From Shinella kummerowiae (lineage in GTDB: Bacteria; Pseudomonadota; Alphaproteobacteria; Rhizobiales; Rhizobiaceae), in assembly GCF_009827055.1 (NCBI RefSeq), contig NZ_WUMK01000004.1, forward strand, positions 310,001-374,000: DNA of 64,000 nt, read 5' to 3'. The notes beneath the pieces were generated by a model, which was not told the DNA's origin, made no database searches, and saw only the letters and a list, made by a program, of their open reading frames with translations. Positions 16,518-26,026 of this stretch are shown here, one piece after another. Position 1 is the first letter of the stretch; each line of letters starts with the position of its first letter. The translations under genes were made by a program, and so were the position numbers.

Positions 16518-16620
16518 TCTCCGGCGCCCTCGAAGCGCCGCATGACGAGATTGCCCGGCGACACCGCCGGGCAAAAAAGGGCCCGGTCAGTCCCCCAATC
16601 CCCGTCCCGACCATGGCCCT

Positions 16621-16662
16621 GCGGCCGGTTCCGCTGTCCCCGGAACCGGCCGCCCCCCTTTT
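16621..16662 (+). terminator. Rho-independent-like terminator after BTLCP
   Basis: A 12-bp perfect stem GCGGCCGGTTCC / GGAACCGGCCGC around a 9-nt loop, followed by CCCCCTTTT. The T-run is short but the stem is very strong. It lies 104 bp after the BTLCP stop. Confidence 0.6.
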
Positions 16663-16758
16663 GGGACACCCGCACCCCCGATCTCAATCAAAAATTAACC
16701 CTGTTCGCAGACGCTCCGGCAAAGACGGTTCCGACCAGAGCCACCGGAGAGATGCGAG

Positions 16759-17520
16759 ATGACACCGGCCGCAACCGGCACAGACGACCACGCCCCCCTG
16801 CTCTCGACCCGCCTCCTCACACGCCTGACCATCGGTGTCGCGATGCTGGCTGGCCTTACGGTGGCGATCAGCCTCGGCGGCCGCATGCTGGGCGAGCGCA
16901 TCGCGCTTGCCGGCCACACGGAAAGCGACGAGGCCATCGACGTCGTTATCGGCCAGGACCAGATCCGGTTGCCGGCCAATACGATCCGCTTCGAGGAGCA
17001 GCGCCAGACCGGCCGCGCCGAACGGCTCGATCTTTACCTGACGTGGCCGGAAATGAATGGCTATTCCAATGCGCAGCGTGGTCGGTTCAACGACGCCAGC
17101 CGCCCGGAAAGCCTGATTTTCCTCAACCTTTCGCAAAGCACGATGTCGAGGGACATGTCCGGCCGGCTCGAGCCGATCTACAGCCACCTGTTCGAGAAGC
17201 GGGCGGAGCCCGGTCCGGTGGGCCTCACCATGCAACATCTCAAAGAGACGTCGGGTTACGGCGACGAGATTTTTTTCACCGGCACGCTGTCCGACGGCGC
17301 GCCCTATGTCGTGCGCTGCATGATGCCAGCCGATGAGGCGCAATCGACCAGCGCGGATTGCCAGCGCGATATCCACATCGGCCGCGATCTTTCCGTGCTT
17401 TACCGCTTTTCGAGCAGACTTTTGCCGCAGTGGCAGGCCATGGAGACGCGCGTTCGCGACTATCTCGGCCGATCCCTGATCCAGAACGGCCGTCCGACCT
17501 CCACCCGCCAGAGCCGATAA
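16759..17520 (+). CDS. Membrane-anchored protein of unknown function
   Basis: 253 aa with a single transmembrane anchor near the N-terminus (LTIGVAMLAGLTVAISLGG, about 25-44) and a periplasmic remainder. It has the look of rhizobial transmembrane anchored proteins (IALAGHTESDEAIDVVIGQDQIRLPANTIRFEEQR); no catalytic motif is evident. ATG at 16759 follows CGGAGAGATG. The D,D-carboxypeptidase begins 120 bp downstream, so an envelope role is a reasonable guess from context only. Confidence 0.6.
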   Translation: MTPAATGTDDHAPLLSTRLLTRLTIGVAMLAGLTVAISLGGRMLGERIALAGHTESDEAIDVVIGQDQIRLPANTIRFEEQRQTGRAERLDLYLTWPEMNGYSNAQRGRFNDASRPESLIFLNLSQSTMSRDMSGRLEPIYSHLFEKRAEPGPVGLTMQHLKETSGYGDEIFFTGTLSDGAPYVVRCMMPADEAQSTSADCQRDIHIGRDLSVLYRFSSRLLPQWQAMETRVRDYLGRSLIQNGRPTSTRQSR

Positions 17521-17640
17521 AACAAGACCGATCTCAGAAACCTATGATTCATCATAAACCGATTGGTAACGCTATCTCGCTACTGTGCCAGGAACGGTCG
17601 TTTCGGGAGGCCACGCCCGGAACCCATCTGCAATCCGAGA

Positions 17641-19128
17641 ATGAAGAGTAACGTAGTGTCCCGTTCCGTATTCCTCGATTTCCTCCCTCGCTCCTGCCAG
17701 GCAATTGCCACCGCGGCGAAAAGTCTGGTGATGATCGGAATGGTCGCCACCGTTGTCGTGGCCACGCCCGCTCAGGCCGCTCCGAAATATGCCGGCATCG
17801 TCATCGATGCGAAGACCGGCAAGGTGCTGTACAGCGAGGATGCGGACCAGTTGCGCTATCCCGCGTCTCTCACGAAGATGATGACGCTGTATCTGACCTT
17901 CGAGGCGCTCGAGGCCGGCAAGATCCGTCTCAATACCCGCGTGCCCTTCTCCAAGAATGCAGCCAGTGAGCCCCCGACCAAGCTCGGCGTGGGCACCGGC
18001 AATTCCATCACCGTCGAACAGGCGATGCTTGGCCTGATCACACGCTCGGCGAACGATGCCTCGACGGCGCTGGCCGAATTCCTTGGCGGCTCGGAAGAGC
18101 GTTTCGCCCGCATCATGACGCAGAAAGCCCGTGCCCTTGGCATGACGCGCACCGTCTACCGCAATGCCAATGGCCTGCCCAACACCGCGCAGGTGACGAC
18201 GGCGCGCGATCAGGCCCGTCTCGGCCTCGCCCTGCGTCAGCACTTCCCGCAATATTATTCGTATTTCTCGGTGCGCAGCTTCCGCTTCGGCAAGCAGACC
18301 ATCAACGGCCACAACCGCCTGCTCGGCAGCGTGCGCGGCGTCGATGGCATCAAGACCGGTTATACCCGCGCTTCCGGCTACAATCTCGTAACATCCGCGG
18401 TTGCCGATGGCCGCAGCGTCGTCGGAGTCGTCCTGGGTGGCCGTTCGGGTGCTGCCCGCGACCAGCAGATGCGCAAGCTTATTGCCGCCTATATGCCGAA
18501 GGCCTCGCGCCGCGGCGGTGGCGACCTGATCGCCGAAACCAAGGATGCACCGACGCTGACGGCGGAAGCCAACGACACGCGGACCCTGACGGCCGACGTT
18601 GCCAGCAAGGCGACCGTTGCCTCGGTCTCCGGCACGCTCGACCTGCCGGAAAACGGCCCGGTACCGACCTATCGCTACAATGAAGCCCGCATCGAGACGG
18701 CCTATGCCGCGACGGCGGAAGACAGCTCCAGCGTCGTCGGCAAGCGCGCGCTCGCCGCAACGCTGAAAATCCAGCGCGATGCCGCCGTTCCGCCGGCCGA
18801 GCTGACCGAGCAAGGCGACACGAATGGCGATGTCGACGAGCTGACCACCTCCTCCACCACGGTCGCCTCCACCGCAACGCCCTCGGGCTGGGTCATCCAG
18901 ATCGGCGCCACGCCGGACCAGGGCCAGGCGTCCGACCTCCTCGCCAAGGCGAAGAACCAGGGTGGCAAGGCGCTCTCCAGCGCGCAGCCCTTCACCGTCG
19001 CCGTCAACAGCGGCAGCGGCCAGCTCTATCGCGCCCGCTTCGGCGGCTTCGACAACCAGAATGGCGCAGCGGCTGCCTGCAAGGCACTGAAGCGCAAGGG
19101 TTTCGCCTGCTGGGCCAGCCAACAGTAA
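17641..19128 (+). CDS. D-alanyl-D-alanine carboxypeptidase with SPOR domain
   Basis: 495 aa. An N-terminal hydrophobic signal (ending VVVATPAQAA) is followed by a penicillin-binding peptidase S11 domain with SLTK (Ser76, Lys79), SAN (in LITRSANDAS) and KTG (in GIKTGYTRASGYN). A long low-complexity linker leads to a SPOR domain in the last 75 residues (SGWVIQIGATPDQGQASDLLAKAK...), which binds denuded septal peptidoglycan. It trims D-Ala from pentapeptides in the periplasm, probably at the septum. The start at 17641 gives a normal signal peptide; the upstream extension does not. Confidence 0.9.
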   Translation: MKSNVVSRSVFLDFLPRSCQAIATAAKSLVMIGMVATVVVATPAQAAPKYAGIVIDAKTGKVLYSEDADQLRYPASLTKMMTLYLTFEALEAGKIRLNTRVPFSKNAASEPPTKLGVGTGNSITVEQAMLGLITRSANDASTALAEFLGGSEERFARIMTQKARALGMTRTVYRNANGLPNTAQVTTARDQARLGLALRQHFPQYYSYFSVRSFRFGKQTINGHNRLLGSVRGVDGIKTGYTRASGYNLVTSAVADGRSVVGVVLGGRSGAARDQQMRKLIAAYMPKASRRGGGDLIAETKDAPTLTAEANDTRTLTADVASKATVASVSGTLDLPENGPVPTYRYNEARIETAYAATAEDSSSVVGKRALAATLKIQRDAAVPPAELTEQGDTNGDVDELTTSSTTVASTATPSGWVIQIGATPDQGQASDLLAKAKNQGGKALSSAQPFTVAVNSGSGQLYRARFGGFDNQNGAAAACKALKRKGFACWASQQ

Positions 19129-19293
19129 CGGCATTGGAACGCGCCATGTGCTGGCGCGCTCCCTGAACTACCGCCTTGCGCCGCAACGGTCCCGGACAGG
19201 TATTGCGTACCGGGTGACTGCGCAGCAAGGCAGGCGGATCGCCGTGAAAACGGCCCTGCCATCCTCGATTGGGTAATGCGTACGAGGCAGATC

Positions 19294-19566
19294 ATGGCGA
19301 TGAACGAGAACCTGTTCGACTTCCCTCCGGCAGCGCGCGACGAAAAGCGCAAGTCGCTGAAGGGCACGCTCCATCCGCTGCACGAGGCGGCGATGCGGAT
19401 TGCGGATATCGGGCTTGGCCGTTCACGCAACAGGACGAAGGATCTCGTCGGCATGCTGCTCGCTCATGGCGCCCGCGCCTGGCGTTCGGGTCAGCCGGCC
19501 GCCGGGATCCACCTGCATGTCGGCGTCAGCGAACGCCGTTTCCCCGTGCGGATGCGGCTGCGCTGA
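19294..19566 (+). CDS. Hypothetical small protein
   Basis: 90 aa starting MAMNENLFDFPPAARDEKRKSLKG. Codon composition (high GC at third positions) fits a real gene in the first two thirds; the tail is Arg-rich. No recognised domain or motif. It sits between the carboxypeptidase and the AraC-type regulator. Function unknown; existence uncertain. Confidence 0.4.
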   Translation: MAMNENLFDFPPAARDEKRKSLKGTLHPLHEAAMRIADIGLGRSRNRTKDLVGMLLAHGARAWRSGQPAAGIHLHVGVSERRFPVRMRLR

Positions 19567-19627
19567 GCCTCACGGGCTGGTCCTGCCGGCCCTTGCAAAA
19601 TCCAGCGGCATCTGCTGAGCATGGCCA

Positions 19628-20626
19628 ATGCCGGCAATACCCCTTCCCTTCGTCATCGCGCTGCTTCTCGCCGTCCTTCTGCTGAGACTGGTCCTGCTGC
19701 GCGAACCGACGCTGCGACCAGCCATCGGGTTTGTTGCCGCCTGCATCGCCGTCGCCGCCATCGTCGGTGCACGCTGGACCTTCGATTGGCCGTTCGTGCG
19801 GTTTCTCCAGCCGGTCCTCGCCTCCGGCCTGCCGCCGATTGCCTGGCTGTGTTTTACCGCGGGGCAGGACACAAAGCGCTGGCTCCATGCCCTGCCGCCC
19901 GCATTGGTCTTGCTCCTGTCGGCACTCTGGCCGCTCTGGCAATCGCCCGTCGATCTCGTGCTCGCTTTTCTCTATCTCGGTTATGGCGCCGCACTGCTGC
20001 GCCTGGCGCTCGCCGGTCCGGACAGCTTCGTGACGACACGGCTCAGCGACGTGGCGGGTGTACGCAAGGCGACGCTCGCGGCGGGCACGCTGCTCATCAC
20101 CTCCGCTTTCTTCGACCTGCTCATCGCGGTGGATTTCGGCTTTTACCAAGGCACGCATGCCGCCCGGATCGTGACGGCCGGCAATCTCCTTGTCCTGCCG
20201 GTCCTTGCCTATGTCGTCGCCGTGATCGGCAGAAGCATACCGCCGGAGGATGCCGGCGGCGGTCCGAAACCGGCCGTATCGAGTGAAGAGGATCTGCGGA
20301 TCCTCGATGCGGTCGATCGCCTGATGCGGGAGAAACACTTGTTTCGCGATCCGGACCTGACCTTGAACCGGATCGCCCGGCGCGCGGGCATTCCGGCCCG
20401 CCAGATATCCGGCGCCGTCAACCGGCTGCAAGGACGCAACGTCTCGCAACTCGTCAACGGCTACCGGATCGAGGCGGCCAAGCGTCTGTTGTCCGAGACC
20501 GAGATGCCGGTCACCACGGTGATGTTCGAAGCCGGGTTCCAAACCAAGTCGAACTTCAATCGCGAATTCCTGCGGACGGCCGGTTGCAGTCCCAGTGATT
20601 TCCGCCGCTCCGCTACGGCAGGGTAG
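19628..20626 (+). CDS. Membrane-bound AraC-type transcriptional regulator
   Basis: 332 aa. The N-terminal two thirds is a multi-helix membrane region (about seven hydrophobic segments, residues 1-215); the C-terminal 95 residues are an AraC/XylS double helix-turn-helix (LTLNRIARRAGIPARQISGAVNRLQGRNVSQLVNGYRIEAAKRLL ... VTTVMFEAGFQTKSNFNREFLRTAGCSPSDFR). This layout senses a signal at the inner membrane and regulates genes nearby. It converges with the alpha/beta hydrolase and their stops overlap by 14 bp. Confidence 0.85.
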   Translation: MPAIPLPFVIALLLAVLLLRLVLLREPTLRPAIGFVAACIAVAAIVGARWTFDWPFVRFLQPVLASGLPPIAWLCFTAGQDTKRWLHALPPALVLLLSALWPLWQSPVDLVLAFLYLGYGAALLRLALAGPDSFVTTRLSDVAGVRKATLAAGTLLITSAFFDLLIAVDFGFYQGTHAARIVTAGNLLVLPVLAYVVAVIGRSIPPEDAGGGPKPAVSSEEDLRILDAVDRLMREKHLFRDPDLTLNRIARRAGIPARQISGAVNRLQGRNVSQLVNGYRIEAAKRLLSETEMPVTTVMFEAGFQTKSNFNREFLRTAGCSPSDFRRSATAG

Positions 20627-21647
20627 CGCCGAGGAAGGTGGCGATGCGATCGGCGACCTCGCGGTGGATCGCCGCCCGGCCGCGCGTGCCACCATCCTTG
20701 CAGGCGACGCCGTCGCCGGGCGATCGCTCCTCGATCAGCTTGACCGCGCCGGGCTTGCAAAGCTGCAGGAAGCTGAAATGCATGGCATCCGCGACGACCA
20801 CATATTCACGTATCGCCATCGGCAGTTTCGCAGCGAGATAGCCCGATTCCAGATCGGCCGGCAGACCGCCGACATCGATGCCGGCGCCGAAGATCAGCAT
20901 TGGAACGGTCACTGCGGCGAGGCTCTCCGGTGAGAAGCTGCGCGCCAGGCCAAGATCGAGCGACACGACGGCGCCGATGCGCGGGTCGCGCAGATCGCCC
21001 TCAAGGGTTTTTCTTGCTTCGCCCGTGCTGTCCAGCCCCAATTCATGGGAAAGCGCGCAGGCCCGCGGGCTGGTCTTCGCCTCGCAATCCGCCGCGAACT
21101 GCGCCGCATCAACCCGTGCGCCGGCAAGCGCCGCTACCGTCCAGCCGCCGAGCGAATGGCCGATGGCGGCGATCCGCTTCCCGTCGATGCGCGGTCCCAG
21201 TTCCTTGTCGGCAAGCAGGGCATCGATGAGACGGCTGAGGTCGCGGGGACGCTCCCAAAGTTTTGCCGCCTCCGTCCTGCTTCTGTCGAAGGTCGTCGTG
21301 CCGGGATGGTCGGTTGCCGCGACGACATAGCCCTTCGTGACCAGCTCTCCCGCAAGCCAGCTCAGATTGCGCCAGCTTCCACTATAGCCGTGGGAGAGCA
21401 CGACGAGGGGATGGGCCGTCGCGTCCGGCAATGCATTGCGGATCGCCGAGATGCCGAGGAAGGCCGGGTTCTCGCCGACGATCTCGACCTTGCCGTTGGT
21501 TTCGGCCGGATACCAGACGACAGTCTTTAGCGCACGCCCATTCTCGGATTGGGGAACCGTGAAATCCCGGACACCGACGGCATCGGCATGGGCAAGGGTC
21601 GTGAAGCCGGCAAAAAGCAGGGCAGCGGAATAGAGCACTTTGATCAT
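20613..21647 (-). CDS. Secreted alpha/beta hydrolase (platelet-activating-factor acetylhydrolase / dienelactone hydrolase type)
   Basis: 344 aa with a signal peptide (MIKVLYSAALLFAGFTTLAHA). The alpha/beta hydrolase motifs are HPLVVLSHGYSGS (oxyanion), the nucleophile elbow IGHSLGG and a His near the C-terminus (MHFSF). The FTVPQSENGRALKTVVWYPAE start resembles bacterial PAF-acetylhydrolase or chlorophyllase-like enzymes. Substrate unknown, periplasmic. ATG at 21645-21647 with GAGGTCTCC upstream. It overlaps the 3' end of the convergent AraC gene, which may regulate it. Confidence 0.8.
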   Translation of the reverse strand: MIKVLYSAALLFAGFTTLAHADAVGVRDFTVPQSENGRALKTVVWYPAETNGKVEIVGENPAFLGISAIRNALPDATAHPLVVLSHGYSGSWRNLSWLAGELVTKGYVVAATDHPGTTTFDRSRTEAAKLWERPRDLSRLIDALLADKELGPRIDGKRIAAIGHSLGGWTVAALAGARVDAAQFAADCEAKTSPRACALSHELGLDSTGEARKTLEGDLRDPRIGAVVSLDLGLARSFSPESLAAVTVPMLIFGAGIDVGGLPADLESGYLAAKLPMAIREYVVVADAMHFSFLQLCKPGAVKLIEERSPGDGVACKDGGTRGRAAIHREVADRIATFLGATLP

Positions 21648-21739
21648 GGAGACCTCGTTGGTTGAACGAGGTCGGAATGCGCCGGGTGGCGGCAGAAAGA
21701 GACCTGAAACGCGATTGAGGACGCCGCGACGGCTATTTT

Positions 21740-22177
21740 CTAGAGAAGGCCGAGTTCGGCGAGCTCGCGGCGAAGCTCCAGCGGCAGATCGGCGGTGCCG
21801 TCGCCCATATTCTTGAGGTCGCGTGGCGCGTCCTCGTCCGGCAGGTAGCGCCAGCCCTGGAAGGCGCGGCGCGGTTGGAATTCGGTCTCGATGACTTCCG
21901 GCCCCAGCACCAGCTCGCAGCGCGAAATGCCGTCGACATCCGTAAAGCTCTTCAGATTGAGCAAGCGCTGGCGGGCCTGGACCTGGCCCTTGATCACCCA
22001 GTACAGCGAGCCGCCGTCGAGCAGTTCCTGATCGCGTTTCGGGATCATGCGGGTGATATGGCTAGAATGCGGCTCCATGCCCGCGGCGATCGCGATCAGC
22101 GAGCGTTCGGACACCCATTCACGCAGGTCATCGATGGAATCCGCGCCGACACAGAGTTTGATGAGATGTAGGGCCAT
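21740..22177 (-). CDS. DUF1489 family protein
   Basis: 145 aa with the full DUF1489 pattern: MALHLIKLCVGADSIDDLREWV, SHITRMIPKRDQELLDGGSLYWVIKG, then RAFQGWRYLPDEDAPRDL. A conserved alphaproteobacterial cytoplasmic protein of unknown function. It lies 76 bp downstream of sdaA on the same strand, so it may share its transcript. Confidence 0.85.
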   Translation of the reverse strand: MALHLIKLCVGADSIDDLREWVSERSLIAIAAGMEPHSSHITRMIPKRDQELLDGGSLYWVIKGQVQARQRLLNLKSFTDVDGISRCELVLGPEVIETEFQPRRAFQGWRYLPDEDAPRDLKNMGDGTADLPLELRRELAELGLL

Positions 22178-22253
22178 GGCCTTTTGAACGCCCTTGCGGC
22201 GGCCGGGTCAAGGGGCCGCCGCGTCGCACTCCACAAGGAATGCCGCGAAAGTC

Positions 22254-23654
22254 TCAGCACTCCACCACGTTGACAGCGAGGCCGCCGGTGGAGGTCTCCT
22301 TGTATTTCTCGTTCATGTCGACGCCGGTCTGGCGCATCGTCTCGATACAGGCGTCGAGCGGCACGAAATGGACGCCGTCCCCCTTGAGGGAGAGCGAGGC
22401 GGCGGTTACCGCCTTCACCGCGCCGAGCGCATTGCGCTCGATGCACGGCACCTGCACGAGGCCGGCGATCGGATCGCAGGTCATGCCGAGATGGTGCTCG
22501 AGTGCGATTTCCGCGGCATTCTCCACCTGTTCCGGCGTGCCACCCATGACGGCGGCAAGGCCTGCGGCAGCCATGGCGGAGGCGGAGCCCACCTCCCCCT
22601 GACAGCCGACTTCGGCGCCCGATATCGAGGCGTTGTGCTTGATGATGCCGCCGACGGCCGCCGCCGTCAGCAGATAGTCGCGAATGCCGTCCTGATCGGC
22701 ATCCTCATGAAAATGCAGGTAGTAGCGGATGGTCGCAGGCACCACGCCCGCCGCACCGTTGGTCGGCGAGGTGACGACGCGGCCGCCGGCGGCATTCTCC
22801 TCGTTGACGGCCATGGCGTAGACGGAGAGCCAGTCGTTGGCGAGCAGCGGGTTGGCCTTGTTGGAACGCCACTCCTCCTGCAGCTTGTCATGGATGGAGC
22901 GGGCACGACGGCGCACCTTCAGGCCGCCCGGCATGATGCCCTCGTTCTTGAGGCCACGGTCGATACAGCTCTTCATCGCGCCCCAGATCCGGTCGAGACC
23001 GGCATCCAGCTCTTCGCGCGACATGGTCGCTTCTTCGTTCGCGCGCTTCATCTGGGCGATGGTGAGGCCGGAGCGCTGCGCCATTTCCAGCATCTGCTTG
23101 GCCGATGCAAAGGGGAACGGCACCTTCTTGTCGCCAGCGCGCGCCTTGCTGGCGCGCATCTGCTCGAGTTCGGTGTCGGTGACGACGAAACCGCCGCCGA
23201 CGGAGTAGTAGATGCGCTTCAAAAGCAGACGGTCGTCACGGTCGTAGGCAGAGAAGGTCATGCCATTGGCATGGCCGGGCAACGGGTTCTTCTTGTCGAA
23301 GATCAGATCGGTCTTCGGCTGGAAGGCGTAACCGGGATGGCCGGGCGGCGTGATCCGGCCGGTGCGCTCCACTTCGCCGACAATCGCATCCATCTGGTCG
23401 GGATCAACCGAATCGGGCCGCTCGCCCATCAGGCCGAGAATCACGGCGCGGTCGGAGCCGTGGCCGACGCCGGTATAGGCCAGCGAACCGTGCAGGCTCA
23501 TGCGGATGGTGGCGACCTGCGCGCCGGAAGGGCGCGGCCAGTCGGAGGACAGGATCAGGTCGAGAAACCGGTTGGCCGCCGACATCGGCCCCATCGTATG
23601 GGAGCTCGACGGGCCGATACCAATCTTGAAAACATCGAATACGGAAAGAAACAT
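22254..23654 (-). CDS. sdaA: L-serine ammonia-lyase, iron-sulfur dependent
   Basis: 466 aa, full length. Deaminates L-serine to pyruvate and ammonia. The beta domain opens with [24 protein letters not shown], and the alpha domain has the Fe-S ligands and serine site ([42 protein letters not shown]). It is the single-chain type. The last residues NVVEC end in the C-terminal cysteine typical of this enzyme. The DUF1489 gene is downstream. Confidence 0.95.
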   Translation of the reverse strand: MFLSVFDVFKIGIGPSSSHTMGPMSAANRFLDLILSSDWPRPSGAQVATIRMSLHGSLAYTGVGHGSDRAVILGLMGERPDSVDPDQMDAIVGEVERTGRITPPGHPGYAFQPKTDLIFDKKNPLPGHANGMTFSAYDRDDRLLLKRIYYSVGGGFVVTDTELEQMRASKARAGDKKVPFPFASAKQMLEMAQRSGLTIAQMKRANEEATMSREELDAGLDRIWGAMKSCIDRGLKNEGIMPGGLKVRRRARSIHDKLQEEWRSNKANPLLANDWLSVYAMAVNEENAAGGRVVTSPTNGAAGVVPATIRYYLHFHEDADQDGIRDYLLTAAAVGGIIKHNASISGAEVGCQGEVGSASAMAAAGLAAVMGGTPEQVENAAEIALEHHLGMTCDPIAGLVQVPCIERNALGAVKAVTAASLSLKGDGVHFVPLDACIETMRQTGVDMNEKYKETSTGGLAVNVVEC

Positions 23655-23779
23655 AACCCGGACTTCTCCCTTGCCTTGGCAGGCGCCTTGATCCCTGAAG
23701 CTACGTTATCATGCAGTGCGGATAAGGCGATCTCCCGACATCGGGTTTTACCTGCGCGACATGGTCGCCAAAAACAAAA

Positions 23780-23807
23780 ACAGCGCGTCTCGCGAGAGAC
23801 ACGCTGT
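23780..23807 (-). terminator. Rho-independent terminator for the small membrane ORF
   Basis: A 12-bp stem with one mismatch (ACAGCGTGTCTC / GAGACGCGCTGT on the minus strand) around TCGC, followed on the minus strand by TTTTTGTTTTT. It starts 28 bp after the stop of the small gene at 23835. Confidence 0.8.
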
Positions 23808-23834
23808 CTATGTAGGGGCTATCGCCTGGTGTTT

Positions 23835-23936
23835 TCAGATGCCGCCGAAGAGATAAGCGATGACCAGAATGACGCCGAAACCGAGAACTGCGCGGGCCGT
23901 TACGCCCCAGCAGGACTTTTGTGCAGTGCTTTCCAT
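23835..23936 (-). CDS. Small single-pass membrane protein
   Basis: 33 aa, MESTAQKSCWGVTARAVLGF then GVILVIAYLFGGI: a short charged head and one transmembrane helix ending at the C-terminus. Too short for most gene finders. A clear minus-strand intrinsic terminator follows directly, and GGGG lies seven bases before the ATG, supporting transcription and translation. Function unknown. It stands alone between sdaA and the DUF599 gene; the rest of the 23655-24200 gap is empty. Confidence 0.55.
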   Translation of the reverse strand: MESTAQKSCWGVTARAVLGFGVILVIAYLFGGI

Positions 23937-24200
23937 GATTACCCCGATGGAAGATGTCGTTGCAGCAGCCGTGTTCAGCGCTGCATGGGCTCTGTTTAAT
24001 GAAGATTTCATGAAACCGCAATCGCGAAAAATGGCGAAACCAAGGCGCCACAATCATAGGAGATACGCGCCCAGCGCATGACCTGTCGCAAAATCAGACA
24101 TTTGCGCGCAGCGACAGCGGAAACGGAGCGCCCCTTTTCCGCCAAAGGCCTGAATGCGGCGCGGCCGTTTTTTTGGGGCCGCTTGCAAATTGCCGAATCC

Positions 24201-24908
24201 ATGGCACAACGCTCAGCCATGAGCACCCCGGATCTTGCCGCCCTCGTCATCTTCGTCGTCCTGTGGACCGGGTATTCCTGGATCACCGACCGGGCGAAAT
24301 TTTTCGATCGTGTCAGCCTCACCCGCGCGATGAGTTCGCAGCGCGCGGTGTGGATCCGCAACGCCATGCACCGCGACCTGCGCATGATCGACACGCAGAT
24401 CATGGCCGGCCTTCAGAACGGAACGGCGTTCTTCGCCTCCACCTCGCTTCTGGCACTCGGCAGCTGCTTCGCATTGCTCGGCGCGACGGAACAGGTCTTC
24501 GCGATCTTCAACGACCTGCCCTATGTCTTCCGCGGCAGCCGCGCCGGCTTCGAGCTGAAGGTCGGCGGGCTTGCCATCATCTTCGGCTATGCCTTCTTCA
24601 AGTTCGGCTGGTCCTACCGGCTGTTCAACTACTGCACCATCCTGCTCGGTGCGATGCCGATGAGCGGCGACATCCACAAGGACCCCGCCGGCGCGGACCT
24701 CGCCGCCGACAAGGTCATCCGCATGAACATCCTGGCGGCTAAGCACTTCAATATGGGGCTGCGCGCCATCTTCCTGTCGATCGGCTATCTCGGCTGGTTC
24801 GTCAGCCCCTATCTGTTCATCGTGACGACCATCGGCATCATCATCGTGCTCGTTCGCCGCCAGTTCTATTCCGAAGCACGCCTTGCCGTGCTGGAGCGGC
24901 TCGACTGA
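24201..24908 (+). CDS. DUF599 family membrane protein
   Basis: 235 aa with four hydrophobic segments. The DUF599 pattern is visible: WIRNAMHRDLRMIDTQIMAGLQNGTAFFASTSLLALG, then KFGWSYRLFNYCTILLGAMPM and AAKHFNMGLRAIFLSIGYLGWFV. Inner-membrane protein of unknown function, common in alphaproteobacteria. The start is uncertain between ATG 24201 and ATG 24219. Confidence 0.85.
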   Translation: MAQRSAMSTPDLAALVIFVVLWTGYSWITDRAKFFDRVSLTRAMSSQRAVWIRNAMHRDLRMIDTQIMAGLQNGTAFFASTSLLALGSCFALLGATEQVFAIFNDLPYVFRGSRAGFELKVGGLAIIFGYAFFKFGWSYRLFNYCTILLGAMPMSGDIHKDPAGADLAADKVIRMNILAAKHFNMGLRAIFLSIGYLGWFVSPYLFIVTTIGIIIVLVRRQFYSEARLAVLERLD

Positions 24909-24984
24909 TCAATCCCCCCATCGGCCACCTTTCGGCCATCCGCCCGGCGCAAGCTTGGCGTGACACTTTCCTGTGGACCAGACA

Positions 24985-26022
24985 ATGCGACGACCCCAAA
25001 CCATGACCACCACGGTGATTGACGGCAATGTGGAAGGAGACGGCGCAGCGACGCGCCGGTTGCCGCGTATTCCGCTGATCGACCAGTTGCGCGGCGTCGC
25101 GCTGATCGCCATGGCGATCTACCACTTCACCTGGGACCTCGGCTTCTTCGGCTATATCGAACCGGACACGGCGACGACCGGCGGCTGGCGCATCTTTGCG
25201 CGAGTGATCGCCGGCAGTTTCCTGTTCCTCGTCGGCTTCAGCCTCGTGCTCGGCCATCAACGGGGATTTCGCCTTAGGCCCTTTCTCATCCGCTTCGCGA
25301 AGATCGGCCTCGCGGCGGCGGCCATCACCATCGCCACCTGGTTCGCCTTTCCCGAAACCTTCATTTTCTTCGGGATCCTGCATGCGATCGCGGCGACAAG
25401 CCTGATCGGTCTTCTCTTTCTGCGTCTTCCGGTCGTCGTTACGCTGCTTGCGGCGGCGGCCGTCGTCACCGCGCCGCTGTATCTGCGCGCGCCGCTCTTT
25501 GACCATCCGGCCCTGTGGTGGGTCGGCCTTTCGGTCAACATCCCGCGCTCAAACGACTATGTGCCGCTGTTGCCGTGGCTGGCGCCGGCGCTGCTCGGCA
25601 TTGCGCTTGCTCGCCTCTTCGTCGCGAGTTCATTGCCGGAGCGGCTTGCCGGCTACGGCAATACGACGAAAATCTGGTGGAAAAGCCTGCTGGAGGCGGC
25701 CGGCCGCCACAGTCTTGCCATCTACCTTATCCATCAGCCGCTGCTGATCGCGCTGGTGTACGGCTTTTCCCTGGTGGTTCCGGCACCTGCGGCGGACCCG
25801 GTCGTCGGTTACACGAAGAGTTGCATGCGCGCCTGCGAGAATGGGAGCAGCGCGGCGTTCTGCCAGAGTTTCTGCGGCTGCACGCTGGATCGCCTGATCG
25901 GCGAAAACCTGTTTGCCGACCTGAACCGCGGCGCGATCGACATAACGACGGACGAGCGGATCTCGAAAATCTCCTCGCAATGCACAGCGGATGCGGCAGA
26001 GAAAACAAACCTGAAGGAGTAG
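24985..26022 (+). CDS. DUF1624 (heparan-alpha-glucosaminide acetyltransferase-like) membrane protein with Cys-rich tail
   Basis: 345 aa, about eight transmembrane segments. RIPLIDQLRGVALIAMAIYHFTWDLGFFG and GSFLFLVGFSLVLGHQRG are the DUF1624/acyltransferase-3-like signature; the family transfers acyl groups across the membrane. The C-terminal ~75 residues form a soluble extension with a cysteine cluster (CMRACENGSS, then FCQSFCGCTLD), unusual for this family. Starts at GTG 24973, ATG 24985 or ATG 25003 are all possible. It ends 4 bp before the ICMT-like gene, so the pair is probably one operon. Confidence 0.75.
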   Translation: MRRPQTMTTTVIDGNVEGDGAATRRLPRIPLIDQLRGVALIAMAIYHFTWDLGFFGYIEPDTATTGGWRIFARVIAGSFLFLVGFSLVLGHQRGFRLRPFLIRFAKIGLAAAAITIATWFAFPETFIFFGILHAIAATSLIGLLFLRLPVVVTLLAAAAVVTAPLYLRAPLFDHPALWWVGLSVNIPRSNDYVPLLPWLAPALLGIALARLFVASSLPERLAGYGNTTKIWWKSLLEAAGRHSLAIYLIHQPLLIALVYGFSLVVPAPAADPVVGYTKSCMRACENGSSAAFCQSFCGCTLDRLIGENLFADLNRGAIDITTDERISKISSQCTADAAEKTNLKE

Positions 26023-26026
26023 GATC

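Noticed and set aside
16541-16576. Terminator-like hairpin after BTLCP (GCCCGGCG / CGCCGGGC)
   Set aside because: It is followed by A rather than T on the plus strand; the stronger hairpin at 16621 is a better terminator.
17572-19134. Minus-strand open frame of 520 codons
   Set aside because: Exact mirror of the D,D-carboxypeptidase gene, which has all catalytic motifs.
22194-23999. Plus-strand open frame of 601 codons
   Set aside because: Antisense to sdaA.
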